Shown piece by piece: positions 24,459-35,755 of a DNA stretch of 64,000 bases. This DNA comes from Pycnopodia helianthoides (taxonomy: Eukaryota > Echinodermata > Asteroidea > Forcipulatida > Asteriidae), in the NCBI GenBank assembly GCA_032158295.1, contig CM063251.1, forward strand, positions 17,671,425 through 17,735,424, written 5' to 3'. A model generated the notes under the pieces. That model did not search any database and was not told the origin of the DNA. It saw nothing but the letters and a program-made list of their open reading frames with translations. Position 1 is the first letter of the stretch. The number at the start of each line of letters is the position of its first letter. Position numbers and translations under genes: made by a program.

Positions 24459-24896
24459 TTAAATGTAGGGCCATAGATTGGTAAATACTCCAGAAGGTAA
24501 TGACCATAATAACTTACTTGTTAAGAAGGGCAACAGCCGTTGATAGGAGAAAATATTTTGAGTAAGGATTCCCTTCGAAGTAATATTGGTTGGGAAATTT
24601 TTCACCCAGAAACACTTGGATCTGAGAAATGATTAATTTCTCAGATTTCTCAGGGTTGGTGTTCGTTCGCGAATGCTGCAGCCAGAGATGCGATTGGTAC
24701 CCGCTGTCGCCGCGCTGAATGTAGATGGATTCGACATTCTTGTGAAAATATTGTGACAGTTTTTGCTGATTTCTCAATAAGTAGACACTGTATTCAGCTG
24801 AAACTTTCACAGGTGACTTTTATTGTATCATTCTTTATAATTCTGCCTATAAATCAGCATACGTTGACAAAAACCAATCTATGACCTTACCTTTAA
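24459..24896 (+). mobile_element. TTAA-flanked MITE family E, copy 2
   Basis: Left end GGGCCATAGATTGGTAAAT, right end ACCAATCTATGACCTTACCT then TTAA. The interior matches 14601-14994 and a worn copy at about 44500-44785. Confidence 0.78.
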
Positions 24897-25234
24897 AGGC
24901 CCTGTACACTATTGGTAAGATCGAAATAAACAATGTTTACAGATTCACACATAACTTACATGATTTAAAGAAAGTAATGGTAGAAAGGGTTCCTTAAAAT
25001 ATTTCTGCCTAAAATGCTATCGTTTCTGAGAAACGAGTAAAACAATAGTAATTATCGCACGCGATAATTTGAAAAAACAGAAAACACATAAGATCTCTTT
25101 TCACTATTTTCTCGTGACCTCGATGACCAATTGAGCTCAAACTTTCACAGGTTTGTTTGTTCATGCATATGTTGAATCACACAAAATGTGGACACTGATT
25201 TTGAGCTGTTACCAAAAGTGTACAATACCTTTAA
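24893..25234 (+). mobile_element. TTAA-flanked MITE family D
   Basis: Ends AGGCCCTGTACACTATTGGT and ACCAAAAGTGTACAATACCT, bounded by TTAA. Its left TTAA is the right TTAA of the family E copy. Confidence 0.8.
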
Positions 25235-27887
25235 GGATACTCGGATGACGTCTAGTCTAATTAGTCTGTGGTGTTATGGGGAAATAGTTACTCCTAGTTT
25301 GAGTATAACATTCTTGTGTCTCTATTTATTTTGTTTTATTTGAAACTGGATGAACTTATTTCAACTGTAATGAAACAAAAAATCATAATTGTAAGCTGTA
25401 TGGGCTTGTGCTTCAAATAGTGGATTCAAAAAAGCAAAATGGCCACCAATTTTACAGCTATATAGGCAGTTAAATGGAAATGTCACATGTTTTGCATGAC
25501 AAACTTAAAACAAAACAAAAAAAATTAAAAAACAGAATATTATATGCAAAACTCTGTTGATGTTTTTTTGTGTTTTTTGTTTTTTGGCTTTTGTACAAAA
25601 ATAAAGATGGCAGTATTTTCTGAATACTTTTAAAGAAAAATCGAAAGACGATGAATTATTGTTAACCCCCAGTATCCATAATATTAATGCATAATAATTG
25701 TGGCGCATAGGGATATTATGTTAATTGCTTTCTGTATTAATGGACTTCTATGAACATTTTAAGTTTTCTTTCATTTATTTTGGTGTATATTTCTCCCATG
25801 TTGATGGAATAATATTTTATTATAAGATTGCTAATTAAAATTTAAAACGGATGCATGCATGCTGTAGCTGAAGATGTAAGCTTTAGTTTGTCTTGCTAAG
25901 TTGATGTTCAAATGACTACTTAAAGCTGAGCGCAGTCGAAAACCTTGTTTGTAATATTTCATTAGTTTATCAGACTTTTTCGTATACATCAGGAAAGCAG
26001 AATCAATCACCTGTTGTGTTTTTACTTGAAAAAGGTACAAAAAATTCCCCTGAAATATTGCTTCCTAATCAGTATGGTGTTTTCAGTTTTTCCCTAAACA
26101 CATCAAGATTGGTAGCTACTACCAACAATTCCAGTTGTAATTAACTCCCTTTACTCTTAGAACGCAAACATACTTCAGTGACATGAATAAAGTAAGATGT
26201 GAAACCCCACCCGATGACGTATTAACTAATCATATTTGTGATTATGCAATGGAAAGTCAAACAAAACTTTTTGTTCATGTACATATATTGCTTGCAATTG
26301 AAGCATGCAGGACTGTATTTGGTATCTCGCGGACTGTTGCTAATTTTTGCCTTGGGCGAGGCTTAAACCTAACACCCTTAAGGTATTTACGAGGATCCTT
26401 CCTCACTGATAAATCCAACTGTATGGTAACTCAACACTCAAAACAGTTGTACTCTGATGATGGTGGAAGGCCTGATAATCAGTTTACTAGTGCAGTCCTC
26501 GGTCCATCAGAACCAAAGAAAACATGCAGTTGGATTTTGAAGGGTTTGGGAATGGTTATGGTTATGTTGAGGGTTTCACAATCTAACCTAATAATTAAAG
26601 TCATAGCAAGTTAGTTCAATGAAAAGGTCAATATGAATACTGACATTGTAGCACTTTTTGCAAAGTCTCAACATTTTGTTCGCAGAGGGTCTTGAGGCAC
26701 TTTTTATACTCGATGTCCTCCCTCATTTCATTATTTCTGATTGGGAACCACTGAAATCGGCAACGAGACAGTTTTGGTGACAATTAACGCATGGACCTTG
26801 CTGAATGTTATGAGAATGACCTAAGCAAGGAGTTGGGTAACTTGCATGAGAAAGTTACCAACTAATCATGAATTTTCTAAAATAATCATGAAAAGGAAAA
26901 AAATTGTTTTTGTTATCATATTTTGATAAATATACTCAGATTCTTGTTTTATTTGTTTGAATGTTACCGTGAACTAATGTAGCTAGTATTTGTAGGACTG
27001 CATTGTAAAAGGAAAGTGGTATAGGAAACTGTATAATTGTTAAAAAGAAGTATTTTTGTTGGAAAAATTAACTCATTTTTTACCCACCTTTTGTGAGTCT
27101 TATGATTTGTTTGTTTTTTAATGGTTTCATCGCTCATGTGTTATACTTTTTAAAACCTTTTTTTTGGGGGGGGGGGTGTCTAATGTATGTTGAATGTTAA
27201 TAAGCTGCACCTGTATTAATTATCATCATGTCATGCTTTCGTCATGACAACAAAGTAACAAACTATTCATTGGATAAAGTAGATTATCTTTAGAAAATGT
27301 CTGACTTTTTTTTCTTCTCTTTTTCACGATCTTGTACCAAGGTTTCACCCTGGTTGTAGGGCACAGGTTTAACACTGTGTAAAAATGAATGTACAGGGTG
27401 TAATTGTAAGAAATGAATTTTTGTATTATGAACTTATAACAAATACAATTCTTCCAATAATTCTTCAAATTTTTATTTTATTTCTGGCAACCAACAAAAA
27501 CAAGTTAAATGCGTTACATCTTGCATGTAATTATGAATAATGCATTTAGTGGCAAATACAATGAGTAGAAATTGCATTATTGGCTTTATTAAGTAAGTAG
27601 TTCACGTATGTAGCACATTGTGCCTATTAAAAGATGAACCCAATTTCCTAATCTCCAGTGTCTGCTCCGTCTCTCTTTTCTTCTTTGTTGTTAAAAAATA
27701 AATTGATTTCATATCTGATTTGGGAGGACTACAACTGTGCCATACAAGCCACTAACACGAGGATCCCCACCGAAAAAGTATTCATTTCTGTCGTAAATAT
27801 TTAATTGGTTGAGGTTTCTGCAAGAATGTAGCCTAGTCCACTCTGCACACTTCAAGTTCCCAGTGAGTGCATATGGTTGTACAGCCA

Positions 27888-28293
27888 GGTCAGCTCACAG
27901 ACCCCTGCAGTCACAGTGTACTTTGACAGTAATAAAGTGTAACACTGGTCAGCTCACAGACCCCCGTCAGTCGCGGTATACTGTGGACAGTAATAATAGT
28001 GTGTAACTGGTCAGCTCACAGACCACTGGCAGTCAGGGTGCTGTGACCGTAATATGGTGCAACATTGGTCAGCTCACAGACCCCTGCCAGTCATGGTGTA
28101 CTGACAGTAATATAGTGTATCGCTGGTCAGCTCACACCCCCTGGCATCCGCGATACTGTGACAGAATATGTGTAACTGGTCAGCTCCAGACCTCTGGCAG
28201 TCGTGTGCTGTGATAGTAATATAGTGCAACACTGGTCAGCTCACAGACCCCTGGCAGTCACAGTGTACTTTGAAAGTAATAGAGTGTAACATT
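27888..28293 (+). repeat. About 60-bp tandem array, 7 copies
   Basis: GGTCAGCTCACAGACCCCTG recurs at 27888, 27947, 28009, 28067, 28125, 28178 and 28234, each followed by a CAGTCACAGTGTACTGTGAC-type segment. Confidence 0.88.
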
Positions 28294-28328
28294 GAGCCTC
28301 ATATGAGGTTGCAAAACTGCATAGACCA

Positions 28329-28472
28329 GGGCTGGATTTCACAAAGCACTAAAATTAATCTTAAGATGAGATGTCAGTATTACCATTGCAATTTGTATTG
28401 TGACATCACACTTTGCTTAGCAATTAAGATTGGTTTGCAGTTAAGATCAATCTTAGCCCTTTGGAATCAAGC
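28329..28472. mobile_element. Palindromic MITE family I, copy 1
   Basis: Arms GGGCTGGATTTCACAAAGCA and an inverse GGAATCAAGCCC end. Copies also at 40703-40823 and 42306-42447. MITE H copy 3 follows directly. Confidence 0.65.
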
Positions 28473-28473
28473 C

Positions 28474-28618
28474 CAGGCCTGTAATTACACGGAGACCACT
28501 GCCCCTGTTGCCCCTGGTCTTGGCCTTGGTTTCCCATAGACTTTCAGTATTTGCAACCAAAGTGCCCTTTGCTAAATGGAAATGGCCTTTCCATCTCAAA
28601 GATTGGATTGCAGGCCCG
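28474..28618 (+). mobile_element. MITE family H, copy 3
   Basis: CAGGCCTGTAATTACACGG start and GCAGGCCCG end, with the shared AGTGCCCTTTGC and AAATGGCC interior motifs. Confidence 0.7.
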
Positions 28619-29129
28619 TTAGACACCACAGTACTTGCATGTAATGCTGTTTCATATACAGTACGTGCACATGATGCCTGCCAGTTTGTTGTTACACCAT
28701 GCAAGCGGGCATTCTAGTGTAAAGACTCTCGGACAAGCTAGTACGGACGCCAACAAAACCTACTCCATTTGTGAATGGTTTAGTAATCTACAGTTTACAC
28801 TCCTAACAATTTGCATATGACACTGTAGTGCATTGAAGAATTTGACATGAACAAAGTTTACTCGACGTTACAATTAATTAAGTTTTTCCCAACACCAACA
28901 AACGCTTATAAACCTGTGTATACTTGGCGCTTTCCAAGAACTGGAGAAAACAAAATCTAAAGGCACCTTGGGTGGGTATTGAATCCATTACCGCCCACAA
29001 ACTGTACTGCATTCAGTGCATTGAAATATTTCCTACTAATACAACAGTGGCACCACTTTTGTTTGAAAAAGGATGTGGAAACAGAATTCAGAATATATAC
29101 GTTTCATTTATAAAATATCAGCAAACAAC

Positions 29130-29236
29130 TGAAAAACAACTCTGGGTATTTTGTAGCCTTATATTCTTCAAGTAGTGTTATCTCTGAAAACAACTCTGGT
29201 ATTTTGTAGCCTTATATTCTTCAAGTAGTGTTATCT
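29130..29236 (+). repeat. 55-bp tandem duplication
   Basis: AACAACTCTGGGTATTTTGT through TAGTGTTATCTC is repeated almost exactly once. Confidence 0.9.
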
Positions 29237-29660
29237 CGCATATTTATCCTTATTTTAATCTTTTGTGTATGTAACACCGACTCCTTTGAACTCTGTAAGA
29301 TTGCCATGTCAGAGGAAACCAGAAGATTACAAGAAGAAGTTGAAATCAACTTTGAACTGGATGATACTTTTTCCAGAAACTAAAGAAAACTTGAAATTCT
29401 CAATAAGCCATTTCCGAGTTAGATTTGAATGTCTGGTATAATTACTTGCTTGGTCACAAGCGACCCCTTCAATTTGAGTTCCTCAGTCTAAAGACAGTTG
29501 CCATGGTTCCGGGCAAACTTTGTGCATACTTACCTAGAGATTGTGAACACCCATACATATTTCGATTGAAGAGTATGGCACAACGGCACCAGGCTTTGCC
29601 TATCTGGAGGTTGGCTGCTATACAAAAGCTTGCCCTGAACCATGTGACATGTGGTGGCGT

Positions 29661-29870
29661 GTCGTGCCCGAGCGGTTAAGCGCACCGTACTCAAGCTCTG
29701 GTGTGTTTCTGATCAGCAGAGGGTGGGTTCGAGTCCCGGTCGTGGCACTTGAGCCCTTAAGAAAGATACTTTACCATAACTACTCTGTCCTTAAACCTTA
29801 GGTCTGTGTACTAGGATTGGTAGTGCATGAAAAAATAACCAGAAACTTATCATGTTAGAGTAGGTGTTTC
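29661..29870 (+). mobile_element. tRNA-Leu-like SINE, copy 2
   Basis: GTCGTGCCCGAGCGGTTAAG head with loop ACTCAAG (a CAA anticodon position) and B box GGTTCGAGTCC. Body shared with copy 1. Confidence 0.78.
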
Positions 29871-30589
29871 TGGTTCACTTAACAAGCGCCCTGTTAACAA
29901 GTTTCCTCAGGCTTGCGAGCTACAGTGGTTAAGTTCACTTATGCGGCATTCTGGTTTCATTACCAGAAATATATAATAACAATATTAATAGCAACACTGT
30001 CATTAGTCTGGAGAATCCAATTTGAGTGTTCACTTGTAACCAATCAAGTCATTGTACCAGACATTATTTAAAATCCATTTCACAAACGGCTCGTTGTGTA
30101 CATTCTCCTTGATAAGGTGGACTACCATCCCCCTCGTAGAAAATGAAATGGATTGTAGGTCATAATACATTTGGCTTTTAACATTTTGAATTTGTGCAGA
30201 AATAAGAACCTAAAGTGCTATTAGCCTCTTTAAAGAATTAATACATGTAGAAACAAATGCATAAATAAAAGTGTCATTTTTTTCTTCTTTTATATTTAAA
30301 TTTACCTTAGCACACCACCACTTTCCGAGTAAAAGGTGTTCCTCCACTGCTATTTATCTTAACTTGTTTAAATAAGTTAAGTATAACAGAAATAAGAAAC
30401 ACATCACTAAACACTGGTAATTTAAAAAATAACTATCTACTTCCAGATGTTCTATAATAATACATCCAATGAAGGCGTTAAAAATGTATTTGAAACTAAA
30501 ATTAGTTTAAAAGTAGTTTCCAAACAACATCATGAGTCAAAATTAAGTCTAAATATTGCATTTGTAATTAGAGATTTCAATGATCGCAT

Positions 30590-31195
30590 CTGGGCCCAAT
30601 TTCATAGAGCTGCTTAAGTTAAAAAAAAAAAAAAAAGTAGCTAAGCTCAACAAAGTTATGCATAACACAAGAATAAGGTTACTGGCCAAAGTACCATGTC
30701 ACATGCACCATTTTGAGCCAAACAACATCACGGGTCATTTGTATTTTAGAGATGTTAATGTTCATGTCTGGGGCTATTTGCATAGAGCTGCTTAAGCACA
30801 AAAGGTAGCTAAGCACAACAAAGTAATACTTAACCCTCCTACTGTCAGTGACTCTTGGCAACATTTTCCAGTGAGTTGACCAACCATTTGAAACCATTCG
30901 ACTGCCAAGGTTGTGTACGGTGGCACAACTGTGCACAGAACTAACTGTGTACTGTGTACATGCATTCCCTCATGGTATCATATTGCAGGCTGGCATAGTT
31001 TATCTATCATTCAAAACCACAGTGAAAGGTATTGAATGGTCAGACAGTAAGAGGGTTAATCCCAGGATAAGGTTACCAGCCAAAAATACCATGTCACATG
31101 CACCGTCTTTGACTGGTATTTTGTTAATTTTTGCAAACAGTACAACATTTTTCAGCAAAATTGTCTGCTTACACAGCACTGTGAAATGGGGCCCT
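30590..31195. mobile_element. Tandem pair of a GGGCCC-ended MITE, second copy split by a piggyBac-like insertion
   Basis: GGGCCCAATTTCATAGAGCT begins the first copy. A second CATAGAGCTGCTTAAGCACA begins at about 30781. Both share ACCATGTCACATGCACC. The right end reads GTGAAATGGGGCCC. Confidence 0.6.
30830..31059 (+). mobile_element. piggyBac-like MITE family A, copy 2
   Basis: TTAA, CCCTCCTACTGTCAGTGACT start; CAGACAGTAAGAGGG, TTAA end. It interrupts another MITE. Confidence 0.88.
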
Positions 31196-31728
31196 GCTCT
31201 GAGCGGTTAGACTGCGACGTTACATTTTGATGGACTTAATGATTCCTGGCATGTTTATTAAGATATTATTCAGGATTGGTGGATACAAAAATTTTAAAAA
31301 TGATTTTAGTCTGAAAGCTTACTGACTATGATGTTCATACTAGAACCATTTTTTCATGTAAAATATTTCCCTCTGAAATGAAGTCAAATTTGAGAAAACA
31401 GTGTTTGAACAACTATTTTTAAGGACAATGTGTTTACATACTGAAAATTGTGCCTTATTTTTCATTAATTTCATGTATATGGTTGATCAGACAAAACATG
31501 AACACTGTCTGCCACCATTTTGTCAGCTCTACCAATCCTGTATAATAATTTTAACGACAGCAACCCCCGACATGCATTTCATAGACACACTGTTGAACTC
31601 AACACAAAACAACAGCAGGGAAATACCCTTCCCACTGAGTGCATCAGGACCACCCAGCTAGACCACAGGGTTCTTTAGGACTGGAGGACAGCTCTGCAAA
31701 GTCCAACATTTGTTGCATTAGATTGTTA

Positions 31729-31958
31729 TTAACCCTCCTACTGTCAGTGACTCTTGGCAACATTTTCCAGTGAGTTGACCAACCATTTGAAACCATTCGA
31801 CTGCCAAGGTTGTGTACGGTGGCACAACTGTGCACAGAACTAACTGTGTACTGTGTACATGCATTCCCTCATGGTATCATATTGCAGGCCGGCATAGTTT
31901 ATCTATCATTCAAAACCACAGTGAATGGTATTGAATGGTCAGACAGCAAGAGGGTTAT
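31729..31958 (+). mobile_element. piggyBac-like MITE family A, copy 3
   Basis: Starts TTAACCCTCCTACTG and ends GACAGCAAGAGGG with TTAT at the right target. Almost identical to copy 2. Confidence 0.88.
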
Positions 31959-32142
31959 ATTACTATTACTCATGCAACCAATACGACCAGCAACATCTCA
32001 TGAAAACTATGGATGTAAAAGCTGATGTTCCTTTTTTGAGAAAAAAAACACTACCCACTTTGCATTTGAGGTTGCAGCCTGACGTAAATTTAGGATCTCT
32101 TAGTGCACTACATGTTAATTCTTTGTGACGTTGCACTACACA

Positions 32143-32491
32143 TCAGCCTCTCCAGCTTGCAAGCACGGCTAACACAAACAGCGTCGTCACACCAATTAGT
32201 GACAACGTTGACGTTGCATTGAACATATACCTATACTGCCACCGTAAATACCAAACAAATCCTAGAATGCTTGTGAATAGAGGAATCATGAATCGTCCCA
32301 GATCTATGTCTGCCTCTTGAACGTCTTGACGCACTGTTGAGGGAGCAGCACCCTGGGACAGGTGGCAGTGTACGACACAATTATGGGTCACGTTGAGGTC
32401 AGTGAGGGAGGTGTTATCGTCCTGTAGGAGCTGCCCTTGGAAGATGAGCCGAACTGTTTGACCCGACTGGATTTCTTCAGTAAAGGTTTCC
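32143..32491 (-). CDS. TMUB1: TMUB terminal coding exon
   Basis: The acceptor is a TTTGTTTGTTTGTGAACAG run. It encodes the rest of the UBL domain and two C-terminal membrane segments, ending LASWRG then TGA. The intron before it (32492-33722) holds a (CT)n run and two piggyBac-like MITEs. Confidence 0.92.
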
Positions 32492-34453
32492 CTGTTCACA
32501 AACAAACAAACAAAATGTCAGGTAAGGTATAGTAGATGCATTAAGAGTTAGAAGCTAGATCATAATCAACTGACGGCATCTTGAACATTTGTATTATGTT
32601 CTTGCTCACAAAACATCATGATTTATGAATGAAAGAAACGACCATTGAGTTTGTTTTGCACTCTCTCTCTCTCTCTCTTTGAACATTAAGCCTCTCATGA
32701 GCTTGTAACTTGAATGATGCGTCATTCAACTGTGAGATCAAAAGAGCAAAATGCATTAACCCTCCTACTGTCAGTGACTCTTGGCAACATTTTCCAGTGA
32801 GTTGACCAACCATTTGAAACCATTCGACTGCCAAGGTTGTGTACGGTGGCACAACTGTGCACAGAACTAACTGTGTAGTGTGTACATGCATTCCCTCATG
32901 GTATCATATTTCAGGCTGGATAGTTTATCTATCATTCAAAACCACTTGAATGGTATTGAATGGTCAGACAGCAAGAGGGTTAATAACACTGTATTACAAA
33001 TTCCTATCAATGAAGCCAAAATGACACTAGAAATAGGAAGGGGAAATAGTCACGTCAGTTTTGATATGACAAGAACTGGTCGTTCAACCCTCCTACTGTT
33101 TGACCATTCAATATCATCCACTGTGGGTTCGGAATGATAAACTATGCCAGTCTGCAATATGATATCATGTGGTGAATGAATCTACACAGTGCACAGTCAA
33201 CCCTCCTACTGTCTGACCATTCAATGCCATCCACTGTGGGTTATGAATGACAGATAAACTGCGCCAGCCTGCAATATGATACCATGTGGTGAATGAATCT
33301 ACACAGTGCACAGTCAACCCTCCTACTGTCTGACCATTCAATGCCATCCACTGTGGGTTATGAATGATAGATAAACTATGCCAGCCTGCAATATTCATGA
33401 TCATGCACTGCATCAGTACACAATGTACACAGTTAGTTCTGAGCTCAGTTCCCATCCATTCATAACACATTCAGTCGAAAGGTTTCAAACCAAATGGTTG
33501 GTCAACTCTTTAAAAAATGTAACCAATAGTTCCTCCTTTTATTTAATGTAGAATAAGGCCGTTTCCGAATTAGTGGCTACATCTTCGGCTATGACTGTTG
33601 CTAAGGGTGTTGCTAAATACGTCCTATATACTTCAACGCAAAATGACCCAGAAATCTAGCCATAGCCGTACGGTAGCTGTAGCCTCTTAATTGGACATGG
33701 CCTTAGTATTGAGTAAACTAACCGCCTGAAATGCCCAAGGGTGTCTGTTGGCTTTGCATTCACCACTCTCTCCCTATCCGTCAAATACTTGATACGAATA
33801 CAAATACTGCCCTCTGCAGCTTGGTCTTGTCCTTCGCCATGTATCGGTTCCTCTGATTGGTCCACATCTCCTTGGTTGTTTTGGCTCTCATCAGAAACAA
33901 CATCTGATTGGTTGCCTTCACCACCGGTCTGTGTTGCATCTTGTGATTGGCTGTTTGGATTAGTACTGGAGGATTGAATAGTATTACTTTGAAGTTCGGA
34001 AACTTGTCCTGTGATTCTGTTCCTGATTACATTTGACGATGGAGTTTCTTTTACTGTAGAATCCTGTGGACTGTCTAAACTAGTTCTGTTTGACGATTCT
34101 TTATCTTTACCGGCTACAGATTCTGAAACTGAATCTATGCTCTCCGATGTGACTACATCATTCTGAGCAGAGTTTGAATTCACTTCAGTCGTATTTGTCG
34201 GACTGCTTGATCCTGTCCTGACACTCTCTGTTCCACCAGTCCATCGACTGTCATAGATAGCATCTTCAATTCTTGCATCTGTATTGTTGATCAACTCTTC
34301 GGTTGCACTAGCATCAATGGTAGAGGCGGAGACCCTTATGTTGGGTCTGTCTGAGACTGATGTTGACAGCCAAGCTATGAGAAGAGTGACTGCTACGACG
34401 AGAATTGAAACCAGAATCGTCACCTCATCTCCTATTCCTTCAATAAGGGGCAT
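32143..34453 (-). CDS. TMUB1: TMUB-type transmembrane and ubiquitin-like domain protein
   Basis: Two coding exons (34453-33723 and 32491-32143) join through donor GTTAGT and an AACAG acceptor into a 359-residue protein. It has an N-terminal membrane segment at about 11-29 (TILVSILVVAVTLLIAWLS), a long acidic Ser/Asn/Gln-rich linker, a ubiquitin-like fold at about 215-290 (IRIKYL, TVRLIFQGQLL, CVVHCHLS), and two C-terminal membrane segments at about 311-327 and 339-357. This three-membrane-segment plus UBL layout is diagnostic of TMUB1/TMUB2. Vertebrate TMUB1 acts in ER-associated degradation and receptor recycling. The linker is longer than in human TMUBs. ATG 34451-34453 opens the longest frame directly before the membrane segment. 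The gene is head-to-head with ATP6V1F. It could equally be called TMUB2, since one ancestral gene is expected. Confidence 0.9.
32661..32678 (+). repeat. (CT)9 microsatellite
   Basis: Nine CT dinucleotides in the TMUB intron. Confidence 0.95.
32756..32983 (+). mobile_element. piggyBac-like MITE family A, copy 4, in TMUB intron
   Basis: TTAA on both sides with the same terminal repeats. Confidence 0.88.
33084..33537 (-). mobile_element. piggyBac-like MITE family A, copy 5, with one end triplicated
   Basis: CAACCCTCCTACTGT starts at about 33085, 33198 and 33315, each heading a 113-117 bp unit that is the inverse of the right half of family A. After the third unit comes the inverse of the left half (AAATGGTTGGTCAACTC), ending near TCCTCC at 33535. 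Confidence 0.82.
33555..33705. mobile_element. Palindromic MITE family J, copy 2
   Basis: AAGGCCGTTTCCGAATT start and AATTGGACATGGCCTTA end, with TAGCCATAGCCGTA inside. It ends about 18 bp past the TMUB donor, within the intron. Confidence 0.7.
33723..34453 (-). CDS. TMUB1: TMUB coding exon 1
   Basis: It starts at MPLIEGIGDE and ends GHFR plus two bases of an Arg codon before donor GTTAGT. It carries the N-terminal membrane anchor, the low-complexity linker and the first strands of the UBL domain. Confidence 0.9.
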
Positions 34454-35707
34454 ATTTACTTAAATCCCTCTAGATGCATCCAGCGAAGAAAAAGCCTGTA
34501 CATGTAAAAGATAACAATAAAAGTATTTTTGATTAAATAAGATTTCTATGAGCCTCCATAAATGATTGTCAACTAAACTTTAAAGACCAGATCATATTTC
34601 CCTGGTAATCGTCATTGTGTCATTTCCAGAATTAGAATAGCTTTTATTTTAGTCTTTTTTAGACCAATGATTACATCATTGGCATAACTGCATAACTGGA
34701 ATCAATGAGGGGAAAAGTATAAGTAGTTCTAGTTGTAATAAATATAACTCTACCTGACTACAGAGTTACCATATTCGTCATCAAAATAATACTGTAATAT
34801 TAAATAATACTATAATACTAATAGTAATAATATTTATAAATATTGACACTGATGAACCGACATTGAAAAAACTCTTCCTTTTTAGTTCAAATATTTCTTT
34901 AAAAGTTCTGGTTTTACATCTTGCTTTTTCACCGCTGCTATGTAGCAAAAAGCTTTACACAGGTATGGAAAAACCAACTCAACCGACCAAACAAAACCAT
35001 TATCCCATCCCTCCACACCCCCCTACAACCATGCCCCACCCATAAACAACATAGTCACAATCGAATCAGCAAGATTGTTTATGTTTTATCAATGGCTTTA
35101 TTCAGCTATGATGGGCAACAGAAACATCAGAAACATATCGCACAAGAAAAGATCATTACATGAACTAACAGCTTACTTAAATTCCGCATGCAGATTCATA
35201 AAAATTAAATAATTATTTACCAAAATCATCACTCCACAAATTAAAATCCCATTTGTATTCGCTCAGAACCAACCTGGATGTTTTTATGTTTTTTTACACG
35301 TACAGTGTATCAGTCTGGTGATACTTCCCATGATTACCATACTTGGCATTGGATAGGCAGGGTACTAGATTGTTTCATTTTATCAGAATAATCCATTTTT
35401 TAATGGGGAGTTCATTAACTTGTCAAATACTTCCCTTGAAATTAAAAACCTTTGATATCCGTTGTATTCAATTCATTCGAAATTGTAACACACTTACTAT
35501 AATTTAAGTAAATTTTACTTACTTTTATGACAACTCACAAAGTACACAGCTATACAATTATTTAAACTCCACCCCCATATTTTGTTTTCGTCCGCTACCA
35601 AATCACATGACGAACCTTTCTGCCTGCGCTGGAAATCAGGAAGGACCGAAAACTCTCCTCACAAATTGCCTGATAAATTTATTTGAGGACGGTATAATTT
35701 CATCACA
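34454..35707. promoter_or_regulatory. Shared upstream region of TMUB (-) and ATP6V1F (+)
   Basis: A 1,254-bp head-to-head spacer. It has no transposon with recognisable ends, unlike every other non-coding kilobase here. A 5' non-coding TMUB exon could lie inside it, but no clear splice site was fixed. Confidence 0.45.
35603..35610. promoter_or_regulatory. E-box, CLEAR-like (TCACATGA), upstream of ATP6V1F
   Basis: It lies about 100 bp before the start codon inside the 1.25-kb gap between divergent TMUB and ATP6V1F. It differs at one base from TCACGTGA, the core of the TFEB/CLEAR element known at lysosomal V-ATPase genes. Function is inferred. Confidence 0.3.
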
Positions 35708-35755
35708 ATGGCACACAGCGGTAAAGGAAAGCTCATTGCTGTAATAGGCGACGAG
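35708..35755 (+). CDS. ATP6V1F: ATP6V1F exon 1
   Basis: It encodes [16 protein letters not shown] and ends before donor GTAAGA in phase 0. Confidence 0.95.

Larger units (their letters stand above)
23385..32142. other. Interval between LASP stop and TMUB stop, 8.8 kb
   Basis: It begins with the LASP 3' UTR, of unknown length. It holds a SINE type 2 copy, MITEs E and D, homopolymer runs, a 60-bp tandem array (27888-28293), MITEs I and H, a 55-bp duplication, a SINE type 1 copy and piggyBac-like copies. No exon is recognised. Confidence 0.55.

Noticed and set aside
26183..26614. A 143-codon plus-strand reading frame
   Set aside because: No recognisable domain or splice context. It lies in AT-rich DNA past LASP and could arise by chance.
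27888..28293. A CRISPR array
   Set aside because: Repeats and spacers are both similar from unit to unit, and the genome is eukaryotic; it is a tandem repeat.
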